DNA of 64,000 nucleotides, from positions 278,053-342,052 of the forward strand of contig NZ_BMZS01000007.1 of the NCBI RefSeq assembly GCF_014652915.1, read 5' to 3'. Under the pieces are notes generated by a model, which saw only the letters and a program-made list of their open reading frames with translations, did no database searches and was not told where the DNA came from. This stretch comes from Thalassobaculum fulvum (GTDB lineage: Bacteria > Pseudomonadota > Alphaproteobacteria > Thalassobaculales > Thalassobaculaceae). Positions 8,747-16,402 of the stretch are shown here, piece after piece. The number at the start of each line of letters is the position of its first letter. Position 1 is the stretch's first letter. A program made the translations under genes and the position numbers.

Positions 8747-9591
8747 CGGGCAGCGGTCTCCATCGCCGACCCGGCGGCGGGGACCAGCCGGACGCACACG
8801 CCGTTGGTGATCTCCGGCGGCACCACGACCGCCGGTCCGTCGCGCCAGGCGCCCGCCAGCAGGCCGGCCGCCGCCTCGACGTCGTCGACGGCGATGTCGA
8901 TCGCCGGGATCGCCGGCGGGCTGCCGGGCACGACCTCGAGGCGGTCGTGCGCCAGGGCGACCCCGTAGCAGCCGTCCGGGGCGGTGGCCCCCGCGGTGCC
9001 GCCGGAATAGGCCTCCAGGAACGGCCGTGCCACCTCGGGATCCGGGGAGGCGAGGGTGACGGCGCTGATCCGCCGGGCGCCGTTGCGGTGCTTCTGGTAG
9101 TCGGGCTTCCAGAACGCCTCGGGCGTGTGCTGCTGGCACACGAAGAAGCTGAGCCCGTCCAGCGCCGCATCGCCGGTGAAGGCCAGCGAGAACGCGACCC
9201 GGACCTTGCTGCCGTCCGGCAGCGTGGCCTGGCGCTCGAAGTCGACCGGGTCGTACTCGCGCAGCCCCCGGGTGCTCCAGCCGGCGCGATCGGCGTCGCG
9301 GTCGTCGCTGGTCAGAACCAGCATCGATGCGCCTTCGCCGCAGCGTTCCAGGAACGCGCGGTTGTGCTCGGCGAAGCTGAAGAACCGGTCCGCCATCGGG
9401 GGAATCAGGCTCGCGTCGTCGATCTCCAGCAGCTCGACGAAGTTGCCCTGCATCTGGATCAGGCTGTTGGCGGTCCCGAACGGGTGGACGGCGCGCGGCG
9501 TGGTGGTGAAGCCGAGCTGCTCCCAGCCGGCGCGCGCGGATTCCAGGTCGCGCGTCATCACCACGACGTGGTCGATGTCTCGGACGGGCAT
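8743..9591 (-). CDS. VOC (glyoxalase/dioxygenase-fold) superfamily protein
   Basis: A 282-residue protein of the VOC superfamily. It begins MPVRDIDHVVVMTRDLESA, the typical first beta-strand of the fold with an N-terminal metal-type His. A second domain starts near residue 165 (AVTLASPDPEVARPFLEAYS). The arrangement matches the glyoxalase-like-domain family in which one polypeptide carries two halves. First gene of an overlapping three-gene operon with an MFS permease and a small protein. Metal dependence and substrate cannot be stated from sequence. Confidence 0.85.
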   Translation of the reverse strand: MPVRDIDHVVVMTRDLESARAGWEQLGFTTTPRAVHPFGTANSLIQMQGNFVELLEIDDASLIPPMADRFFSFAEHNRAFLERCGEGASMLVLTSDDRDADRAGWSTRGLREYDPVDFERQATLPDGSKVRVAFSLAFTGDAALDGLSFFVCQQHTPEAFWKPDYQKHRNGARRISAVTLASPDPEVARPFLEAYSGGTAGATAPDGCYGVALAHDRLEVVPGSPPAIPAIDIAVDDVEAAAGLLAGAWRDGPAVVVPPEITNGVCVRLVPAAGSAMETAAR

Positions 9592-9759
9592 GCGGTTCCT
9601 CCTCGTTTTGCCGGGACAATGCCACAGATGCGGTCGCGGTCTCACCGTCAATCCGGCGGCCGAACCGGCCGGTTGTACATGCCGGCGGCTGCCGCCACAC
9701 TCGCCGCCGGCAGACAGTGGCGGGCAGACAGCGGCGGGCAGGCAACGGCGGGGGCCACC

Positions 9760-11001
9760 ATGGAACGACTTCAATCCGGGGTCGGGCTGATCGCGATCTT
9801 CGCGATCGCCTGGGCGATCAGCGAGAACCGCCGCCTGGTCCGGCCGCAGGTGGTGCTGGTCGGCATCGCCCTGCAGCTGGCAGTAGCCGCCATCGTCCTG
9901 CACGTCCCGCCGGTCCGGGCGGCGTTCGCCGGGCTCAACGGGCTGGTGCTGGCGCTGCAGTCGGCGACCGAGGCCGGCTCGACCCTGGTGTTCGGGTATC
10001 TCGGCGGCGGCCCGCTGCCGTTCGAGGAGACCCGGCCGGGGGCGGCGTTCATCCTGGCGTTCCGGGCGCTGCCGCTGGTCATCGTGATCTCGGCGCTGGC
10101 CGCGGTGCTGACCTACTGGCGGGTGCTGCCGCTGATCGTGCGCGGCTTCGCCCTGCTGTTCGAGCGCACGCTCGGCGTCGGCGGCCCGGTCGGCCTGTCG
10201 GCCGCCGCCAACATCTTCATCGGCATGGTCGAGGCGCCGATGTTCGTGCGGCCGTATCTGGCCCGGCTCGACCGCAGCGAACTGTTCATGGTGATGACCT
10301 GCGGCATGGCGACCATCGCCGGCACCATGATGGTGCTGTACGCCACCATCATCGGCCCGGTGCTGCCGGACGCCGCCGGCCACCTGCTGGTCGCCTCGAT
10401 CATCAGCGCCCCGGCCGCGATCGCCGTCGCCGCCCTGATGATCCCGCGCGAGGGGCTGCCGACGGGCGGCTCGCTCGAGATCGCGTCCGAGGCCACCGGC
10501 ACCATGGACGCCATCGCCCGCGGCACCCAGGCCGGGCTGGAGCTGTTCCTCGGGATCATCGCGATGCTGCTGGTGATGGTCGCCCTGGTCGCGCTGGTCG
10601 ACTCGGTCCTCGGGCTGCTGCCGGCGGTCGGCGGCGAGGCGCTGTCGCTCAGCCGGCTCTTCGGATGGGTGATGCGGCCGCTGGTCTGGCTGATCGGCCT
10701 GCCCTGGGACGAGGCGGCGGTCGGCGGCCGGCTGATGGGCACCAAGACCGCGGTCAACGAGTTCGTCGCGTATCTCGACTTCGCGAAGCTGCCACCGGAC
10801 GCGCTGTCCGAGCGCAGCCGGCTGATCATGACCTACGCGATGTGCGGGTTCGCCAACTTCGGCAGCCTCGGCATCATGCTCGGCGGTATGGCCGGGCTGG
10901 TCCCGGAGCGTCGGGCCGAGATCGCCGGCCTCGGCATCAAGTCGATCGTCGCCGGCACGCTGGCGACCCTGTCGACCGGCGCGGTGATCGGGGTGCTCTG
11001 A
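9760..11001 (+). CDS. Concentrative nucleoside transporter (NupC/CNT family)
   Basis: A 413-residue integral membrane protein that should import nucleosides by proton or sodium symport. CNT hallmarks are visible: ANIFIGMVEAPMFVRPYL in the first half, GTKTAVNEFVAYLDF, and near the C-terminus CGFANFGSLGIMLGGMAGLV. The length is that of bacterial NupC. The ATG at 9760 follows a repetitive GGCGGGCA leader (9720-9755) and has a weak ribosome site. It ends two bases before an amidase gene, so the two are probably co-transcribed. Confidence 0.93.
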   Translation: MERLQSGVGLIAIFAIAWAISENRRLVRPQVVLVGIALQLAVAAIVLHVPPVRAAFAGLNGLVLALQSATEAGSTLVFGYLGGGPLPFEETRPGAAFILAFRALPLVIVISALAAVLTYWRVLPLIVRGFALLFERTLGVGGPVGLSAAANIFIGMVEAPMFVRPYLARLDRSELFMVMTCGMATIAGTMMVLYATIIGPVLPDAAGHLLVASIISAPAAIAVAALMIPREGLPTGGSLEIASEATGTMDAIARGTQAGLELFLGIIAMLLVMVALVALVDSVLGLLPAVGGEALSLSRLFGWVMRPLVWLIGLPWDEAAVGGRLMGTKTAVNEFVAYLDFAKLPPDALSERSRLIMTYAMCGFANFGSLGIMLGGMAGLVPERRAEIAGLGIKSIVAGTLATLSTGAVIGVL

Positions 11002-11003
11002 AG

Positions 11004-12338
11004 ATGACGGGTGAAGCGAAGCGGCAACGCTGGCCGGACTGGGCGACGCTCGACCGGTCCGGGCGCGGGCGGGTCCTCGAGATCAGTCGGGAGATCGCCG
11101 GGGCGCTGCAGGACACATTTCACGCCTTCGTCGAAATCGCTCCCGAACGACCGGTCGGCTCGGGACCGTTGGCCGGCCTGCCGTACGCCGTCAAGGACAT
11201 GATGGTGTCGGCGCTCCGTCGCCCGGGCTGCGGCCTGCCGGAGGGCGTCGACCTCGCGACCCGGGAGCCGGCCCGGGTGCTTCGGCTTCTCGACGCGGCC
11301 GGGGCCAACCTCGTCGGCTTCGCGGCAATGACCCCGCTCGCGTACGAACCGTCGGGGGCCGGGACTGCCCGGAACCCGTGGAACACGGCCTTCATGCCCG
11401 GCGGATCGTCCTCCGGTCCGGCGGTCGCGGTGGCGACCGGCGCCGCCGTGCTGGCCCTCGGGTCCGACACCGGAGGCTCGGTCCGGATTCCGGCACAGGC
11501 TTGTGGCGTGACCGCGTGGAAGCCGACGCCGGGTCTGATACCGACGGACGGAACGATGCCGCTGTCGCCGAGCCTCGATACCATCGGCCCGCTCGCCCGA
11601 GGCGCTGCCGACATCATTGCGGCGGCCGAGGTTCTCACCGCGGGTCGGGTCACGGTGCCGGCCGGGTCCGCTGCGCCGGCGATCGCGGTGGCCGAGGATG
11701 CCGTATCGGCCAGCGAGGAGGCGGTCGCCCGCGCCGTTCGAGGGGCCGCGGACGTGCTGGACGGACTCGCCCGCGGCCGATCCCGGGTCCAGGCGATGGA
11801 GGTCATGCGGCAGGCCGGCGACGAGGCGCTGTCCGTCATGCAGGCGGAAGCGTGGCGGTGCTGGTCGGGGGCGATCGAGCGGGGAAAGTTGGACCCGGTC
11901 TTCGCGAGACGCCTCGCGAAGGGGCGCGACATCGGCGACGCCGAACTGGCAGCGAGCCTCGAACGTCGTCGTGGTCTGGCCGGGGAGGCGTCGGAACGGC
12001 TGTTCCGGGATGCCGACGTGGTGGTCCTGCCGGTCATGCCGCTCCGGACGCCGCCGCTCTCGCAAGTCGAACCCGGCTCCCCGGCCTTCACCCCGCGGAC
12101 GCTCTATGCGGTGAGCGCGTTCACCCGATTTGCCAACTATCTGGGGCTGCCGGCGGTCGCTCTGCCGGTCGGCTTCGACGATCGCGGAATGCCGGTCGCC
12201 ATGCAGCTGGTGGGGCGTCCGGGAACCGACGCGACGCTCCTGGCGATGGCCCACGCCTACCAGTCGGAAACCGATTGGCACGGCCGGATACCCGTCGAAG
12301 CAGGCTCCGTGGTCGCACCGGCGCTCGCCCGACTCTGA
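11004..12338 (+). CDS. Amidase signature family hydrolase
   Basis: A 444-residue amidase. The Ser-cisSer-Lys triad is visible: Lys64 in YAVKDMM, the cis-Ser in PGGSSSGPAVAVATGAA (136-137), and the nucleophile Ser159 in SDTGGSVRIPA. The family hydrolyses amides to a carboxylate plus ammonia or amine. The ATG lies two bases after the nucleoside transporter stop. The TRAP transporter and a PuuE-like deacetylase follow downstream, suggesting use of amides or carboxylates. Substrate not determinable; GatA is excluded because no GatB/GatC is present and the sequence is closer to catabolic amidases. Confidence 0.93.
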   Translation: MTGEAKRQRWPDWATLDRSGRGRVLEISREIAGALQDTFHAFVEIAPERPVGSGPLAGLPYAVKDMMVSALRRPGCGLPEGVDLATREPARVLRLLDAAGANLVGFAAMTPLAYEPSGAGTARNPWNTAFMPGGSSSGPAVAVATGAAVLALGSDTGGSVRIPAQACGVTAWKPTPGLIPTDGTMPLSPSLDTIGPLARGAADIIAAAEVLTAGRVTVPAGSAAPAIAVAEDAVSASEEAVARAVRGAADVLDGLARGRSRVQAMEVMRQAGDEALSVMQAEAWRCWSGAIERGKLDPVFARRLAKGRDIGDAELAASLERRRGLAGEASERLFRDADVVVLPVMPLRTPPLSQVEPGSPAFTPRTLYAVSAFTRFANYLGLPAVALPVGFDDRGMPVAMQLVGRPGTDATLLAMAHAYQSETDWHGRIPVEAGSVVAPALARL

Positions 12339-12380
12339 GACGAAAGGCACGTCCTCCCGAACCTGCGCTGTCGACAGTTT

Positions 12381-12402
12381 ACAATTGCCGGCATTGTATA
12401 CA
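12381..12402. promoter_or_regulatory. Candidate operator upstream of the TRAP operon
   Basis: ACAATTGCCGGCATTGT is an inverted repeat with one odd base, running directly into TGTATACA, a perfect 8-bp palindrome. TNGT/ACNA half-sites are typical of GntR-family operators. It lies 49-70 bp before the dctP-like start, in an otherwise GC-rich region. No regulator gene is adjacent, so the assignment is a guess from pattern. Confidence 0.35.
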
Positions 12403-12450
12403 CATTTGCATCAGGCCGTCCGGCCAGCGATCAGCCAGGGAGAGAGAGAC

Positions 12451-13422
12451 ATGTCGTTGCTCAGGATGCTCACCGTCGCATCGACCGTCGGGATGATGTC
12501 GGTGTCGGTGGCTGCTGCGGCCACCTGGGAGATGCCCACGCCGTACCCGGAAGCGGAGTTCCACACCAAGAACATCCGCCTGTTCGCCCAGGACGTCGAG
12601 ACCGCGACCGGCGGCTCGCTCAAGATCAACGTCCACAGCGGGCAGTCGCTGTTCAAGCATCCGGAGATCAAGCGCGCGGTCCAGACCGGCCAGGTGCAGA
12701 TCGCCGAAATGCTCATGGCGAACCTGCTGAACGAGGACGCGATCTTCGGGGTCGACGCGGTGCCGTTCCTCGCGTCGAACTACGACGAGGCGGCCAAGCT
12801 CTGGAAGGCCCAGCGGGGCATGGTGGAGGCGCGGCTGGCCAAGCAGGGCATGCGCCTGCTGTATGCCGTGCCGTGGCCGGGCCAGGGCTTCTACACCAAG
12901 AGCCCGATCGCGTCGCTCGCCGACCTGAAGGGCGTCAAGTTCCGGACCTACAACTCGGCGACCGCCTCGATGGCCGAGCTGATGGGCGCGGTCCCGACGA
13001 TCGTCGAGGCGGTCGAGATCCCGCAGGCGTTCTCGACCGGCGTGGTCGACGCGATGGTCACCTCGGGCGCTACCGGCCTGCGCACCAAGGCCTGGGACTT
13101 CGCCAGCTATTTCTACGACCTGAACGCCTGGATGCCGAAGAACATGGTGTTCGTGAACGAGCGCGCCTGGCGCTCGCTCTCCGATGCCGAACGCGAAGCG
13201 GTTCAGAAGGCCGCGGCGGCGGCCGAGGCGCGCGGCTGGACGATGAGCAAGGAGGTCTCCGACTCCAGCTCGAAGGAACTCGCGGCGAAGGGGATGAAGG
13301 TCGAGTCCGGCAGCGCGGAGCTGGTTTCCGGGCTCAAGGATATCGGTGCGAAGATGGCGGCCGACTGGGAGAAGAGCGCAGGAGCCGACGGCGCCGCCCT
13401 CCTGAAGGCCTACCGCAACTGA
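12451..13422 (+). CDS. TRAP transporter solute-binding protein (DctP family)
   Basis: A 323-residue periplasmic binding protein of a tripartite ATP-independent transporter. It has a signal peptide (MSLLRMLTVASTVGMMSVSV, cut after AAAA). The DctP-fold body contains LKGVKFRTYNSATASMAELMGAVPT, the region with the arginine that binds a ligand carboxylate, and EIPQAFSTGVVDAM. The ribosome site AGGGAGAGAG precedes ATG 12451. The two permease subunits follow. A perfect GC-rich hairpin after the stop may raise its expression over the permeases. The ligand is probably a carboxylate or amide-derived acid, judged by family only. Confidence 0.93.
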   Translation: MSLLRMLTVASTVGMMSVSVAAAATWEMPTPYPEAEFHTKNIRLFAQDVETATGGSLKINVHSGQSLFKHPEIKRAVQTGQVQIAEMLMANLLNEDAIFGVDAVPFLASNYDEAAKLWKAQRGMVEARLAKQGMRLLYAVPWPGQGFYTKSPIASLADLKGVKFRTYNSATASMAELMGAVPTIVEAVEIPQAFSTGVVDAMVTSGATGLRTKAWDFASYFYDLNAWMPKNMVFVNERAWRSLSDAEREAVQKAAAAAEARGWTMSKEVSDSSSKELAAKGMKVESGSAELVSGLKDIGAKMAADWEKSAGADGAALLKAYRN

Positions 13423-13432
13423 TCGCGGTGCG

Positions 13433-13465
13433 CCGCCTCCCCCGGGGTTCGGCCGGGGGAGGCGG
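13433..13465 (+). other. Perfect 13-bp intercistronic hairpin after the TRAP binding-protein gene
   Basis: CCGCCTCCCCCGG (13433-13445) pairs perfectly with CCGGGGGAGGCGG (13453-13465) around a 7-base loop. There is no following T-run, so it is more likely an mRNA-stabilising or attenuating hairpin than a full terminator. The GTG at 13465 lies in the stem, which supports the ATG at 13495 as the real start of the next gene. Confidence 0.8.
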
Positions 13466-13494
13466 TGACGCGCCGTCGATTTCGGAGACAGCAG

Positions 13495-14010
13495 ATGGAT
13501 CGACTGTTCGCGGCCTGCGGCGGACTGGCGGCGTTCTTCCTCGCCGCGATCTGCGTGCTGGTGCTGGCCCAGGTCGTCGGCCGGCTCATGGGAGTGGCGA
13601 TCCCCTCCGCGGATGAGTTCGCCGGGTACTGCCTGTCGGCTTCTTCGTTCCTCGCCCTCGGCTACGCGCTTCGCAAGAACCACCACATCCGCGTCACGCT
13701 GCTGCTCGATCGGCTGCCGCGAGCCCGCCGCCGCGTCGCCGAGGCGCTTTGTGTCGTCGGCGGCTTGGCCGTGAGCCTGTTCATCACCGTCAACACGGCC
13801 GAGATGGTCTACTACTCCGTCACGTTCGGCGACCTGACCCAGGGCCTGGTGCCGATCCCGCTGTGGATCCCGCAGTCGGGAATGATGATCGGGGTGACCG
13901 TGCTGACCCTGGCCTTCCTGGCCGACGCACTGCGGATGCTGAGAGGCCTCGATCCCGTCTACCTGTCCGGCGGCCCCGGGCGCGACACCGACGTCTCGCA
14001 GGAGGTATGA
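13495..14010 (+). CDS. TRAP transporter small permease (DctQ family)
   Basis: A 171-residue membrane protein with four hydrophobic segments, as expected for DctQ. The PSADEFAGYCLSASSFLALGYALRKNHHIRV stretch carries the DE(F)..Y....FLGxxxxxRxxxHIRV-like signature of the family (described here in pieces: SADEFAGY, RKNHHIRV). It forms the membrane complex with DctM. The ATG at 13495 has GGAG seven bases upstream; the GTG at 13465 lies inside a hairpin and is rejected. Confidence 0.9.
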   Translation: MDRLFAACGGLAAFFLAAICVLVLAQVVGRLMGVAIPSADEFAGYCLSASSFLALGYALRKNHHIRVTLLLDRLPRARRRVAEALCVVGGLAVSLFITVNTAEMVYYSVTFGDLTQGLVPIPLWIPQSGMMIGVTVLTLAFLADALRMLRGLDPVYLSGGPGRDTDVSQEV

Positions 14011-14013
14011 GGC

Positions 14014-15318
14014 ATGGACGTCGGGCTCATCGGCGCCTTCCTCGGCCTGGTCCTGGTGGTCGTGCTGGCCGGCGGCTTCTGGGTCGCGCTATCGCTGTTC
14101 GCGGTCGGGATCCTGGGGATCGCGGCATTCTCGTCGTCGCCGCCCGGGGCGATCCTGGCGACCACCAGCTGGGGACAGTCGTGGTCCTGGTCGTTGACCG
14201 CGCTGCCGCTGTTCATCTGGATGGGCGAGATCCTTTTCCGGACCCGCCTCGCGGAGGACATGTTCAAGGGACTGGCCCCCTGGGTGACCCGGATCCCCGG
14301 CCGGCTGATGCACGTCAACGTGGTCGGGTGCGGAATCTTCGCCGCCGTCTCCGGGTCGTCGGCGGCGACGACCGCGACCATCGGCCGGATCACCATCCCC
14401 GAGCTGGCCAAACGCGGCTACGACGAGCGCATGACGCTGGGTACGCTGGCGGGGTCGGCGACGCTCGGGCTGCTGATCCCGCCGTCGATCATCCTGATCG
14501 TGTACGGCGTGGCGGCCGACGTGTCGATCAGCCGGCTGTTCATCGCGGGGGTGGTCCCCGGCCTGGTGCTGGTCACCCTGTTCATGTCGACGATCGTGGT
14601 CTGGGCGCTCCTCAACCCGTCGAAGGTTCCGGCGGCCGAGTTCTCGATGAGCTTCGGCCAGAAGATCATGGCCGCGGGGCGGCTGATCCCGATCGTGTTG
14701 CTGATCGTCGGCGTGATCGGCTCGATCTATCTCGGCTTCGCGACCGCCACCGAGGCGGCCGCGGTCGGCGTGGCCGGTGCCCTCCTGCTGTCGGCGGTCA
14801 CCGGCTCCCTGAGCTGGCGGACCTTCAAGGAGAGCCTGCTCGGCGCGACCGGAACGTCCTGCATGATCGCCTTCATCCTGGCCGGGGCGGCGTTCCTGTC
14901 GGTGGCCATGGGATTCACCGGCATTCCGCGTCAGCTGGCCGAATGGATCGCAGGCCTGCAGCTCTCGCCGATGATGCTGCTGTTTGCGCTGACCGTGTTC
15001 TTCGCGGTGCTCGGCTGCTTCCTCGACGGCATCTCGATCGTCGTGCTCACCGTCGCCGTCATCATGCCGATGGTCGAGCAGGCCGGCATCGACCTGATCT
15101 GGTTCGGGATCTACATCGTGGTGGTGGTGGAGATGTCGCAGATCACGCCGCCGATCGGGCTCAACCTGTTCGTGATCCAGTCCCTGACGGGGCGGGACCT
15201 GCTTTATCTGGCGCGTGCCGCCCTGCCGTTCTTCATCGTGATGGTGGTCATGGTCGCGCTGCTGATCGTCTTTCCGGACATGGCGACCTACCTGCCGCGC
15301 CAGATGACCACCGGCTGA
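14014..15318 (+). CDS. TRAP transporter large permease (DctM family)
   Basis: A 434-residue permease with about 11-12 membrane segments, the sodium-coupled transport channel of the TRAP complex. Typical stretches are FAAVSGSSAATTATIG in the first repeat, LIPPSIILIVYGV, and near the C-terminus EMSQITPPIGLNLFVIQ. The start is three bases after the DctQ stop, with AGGAGG in the end of that gene. Complete and of family length. Confidence 0.94.
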   Translation: MDVGLIGAFLGLVLVVVLAGGFWVALSLFAVGILGIAAFSSSPPGAILATTSWGQSWSWSLTALPLFIWMGEILFRTRLAEDMFKGLAPWVTRIPGRLMHVNVVGCGIFAAVSGSSAATTATIGRITIPELAKRGYDERMTLGTLAGSATLGLLIPPSIILIVYGVAADVSISRLFIAGVVPGLVLVTLFMSTIVVWALLNPSKVPAAEFSMSFGQKIMAAGRLIPIVLLIVGVIGSIYLGFATATEAAAVGVAGALLLSAVTGSLSWRTFKESLLGATGTSCMIAFILAGAAFLSVAMGFTGIPRQLAEWIAGLQLSPMMLLFALTVFFAVLGCFLDGISIVVLTVAVIMPMVEQAGIDLIWFGIYIVVVVEMSQITPPIGLNLFVIQSLTGRDLLYLARAALPFFIVMVVMVALLIVFPDMATYLPRQMTTG

Positions 15319-15339
15319 ACTCAACCGAGGTGAACCTGC

Positions 15340-16242
15340 ATGTGGTCGAACCCACGCGTGCCCTTCGAGCTGTCGAGCGACCGGCCCCGGCTCGCCCCGT
15401 ATCGCGGCAAGCCGATCATGGTGAACCTGGCGATGAACATCGAGTACTGGCCATTCGACCGGCCGATGCCGCGCGGTGTGCTGCCGCCGCCGCACGGCCG
15501 GCCGAGCGATCCGCCGGACGTCCCGAACTTCGCCTGGGTGGAGTATGGCCTGCGGTGCGGGCTGCCGCGCTTCATGCGGGCGGTGGCTGATCGCGGCCTG
15601 AAGGTCTCGGCGCTGATGAACGCCCAGGTCGCCGACGTCTATCCGACGATCGCCGACGCCGTACTGGCCGCCGGCTGGGAGTTCGTTGGGCACGGCTGGT
15701 TCCAGCAGTCCCTGAAGCAGGCGGAGGACCAGGAGGCGGAGATCGAGCGCTCGCTGGCCCGGCTGCGCGGCCTGTCGGGGCAGCAGGTCCGTGCCTGGCT
15801 CGGCCCGGGGATCGGCGAGACCCTGGAGACACCGGACCTGCTCAGGAAGCACGGCGTCGAGTTCCTGCACGACTGGCTGGTCGACGACCTGCCGTGCTGG
15901 ATGCGAACCGAGCACGGCCCGATGGTGGCGATGCCGTACACCTTCGAGATGAACGACGTGCCGATCTATGCGGTGCAGCACAGCTCGAGCGACGAGATGT
16001 ACCGGCGCCTGCAGGCGACCCTGGCGGTCTTCGAACGCGAGGCGCCGATCCAGCCCCGGGTCCTGACGATCGCGCTGCACCCGCACCTGATCGGCGTGCC
16101 CCACGTGGCGCATCACTTCGAGCGTTGTCTCGACCTGCTGCTCGAGCGCGACGACGTCGTCTTCATGACGTCCAGCGAGATCGGCGACTGGTTCGTCGAG
16201 GCCGACGGAACGCACGGGCGCCGGCTCCCGGACGGGCCCTGA
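15340..16242 (+). CDS. Polysaccharide deacetylase-fold hydrolase (PuuE/allantoinase-like)
   Basis: A 300-residue NodB-fold protein, closest by pattern to the PuuE-type allantoinases and cyclic-imide or amide hydrolases rather than to sugar deacetylases: the TFDDG motif is replaced by MNIEYWP. The helpful landmarks are KVSALMNAQVADVYP, FVGHGWFQQSLKQ and ALHPHLIGVPH. Cytoplasmic, no signal peptide. It follows the TRAP permease by 21 bp and so may act on the imported compound. A second paralogue lies at 41559-42488. Ring-opening activity is inference from the family. Confidence 0.82.
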   Translation: MWSNPRVPFELSSDRPRLAPYRGKPIMVNLAMNIEYWPFDRPMPRGVLPPPHGRPSDPPDVPNFAWVEYGLRCGLPRFMRAVADRGLKVSALMNAQVADVYPTIADAVLAAGWEFVGHGWFQQSLKQAEDQEAEIERSLARLRGLSGQQVRAWLGPGIGETLETPDLLRKHGVEFLHDWLVDDLPCWMRTEHGPMVAMPYTFEMNDVPIYAVQHSSSDEMYRRLQATLAVFEREAPIQPRVLTIALHPHLIGVPHVAHHFERCLDLLLERDDVVFMTSSEIGDWFVEADGTHGRRLPDGP

Positions 16243-16268
16243 CGGCGGCCGGCCGTACCCGCTCGCGA

Positions 16269-16297
16269 TTGACGCCGTAGGGCACAACAGCTTTATT
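16269..16297 (+). promoter_or_regulatory. Candidate sigma-70 promoter of the first dipeptide-type operon
   Basis: TTGACG (16269-16274), 17-base spacer, TTTATT (16292-16297). A perfect 8-bp hairpin GTGCCGGC/GCCGGCAC with a 3-base loop follows at 16306-16324, in the presumed leader. The match to consensus is 5/6 and 4/6. Confidence 0.4.
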
Positions 16298-16402
16298 GCC
16301 CCGATGTGCCGGCAGGGCCGGCACCAATAAGTCGAACGCGGCGGTCCGCGCCACCGAGATGCGGAACCGTCGCCACTGGCGACACACGTGGGAGCTTTGA
16401 CA

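Noticed and set aside
11004..12338. GatA subunit of the tRNA amidotransferase
   Set aside because: No GatB or GatC adjacent, shorter than GatA and placed with uptake genes; a catabolic amidase fits better.
13465..13494. GTG at 13465 as start of the DctQ-type gene
   Set aside because: It lies in the last bases of a perfect 13-bp stem; ATG 13495 has GGAG at good spacing and gives the normal length.
16306..16324. Rho-independent terminator after the deacetylase gene
   Set aside because: The 8-bp GC stem is perfect but is followed by CAATAA, not a T-run, and lies just downstream of a candidate promoter, so it more likely sits in a leader.
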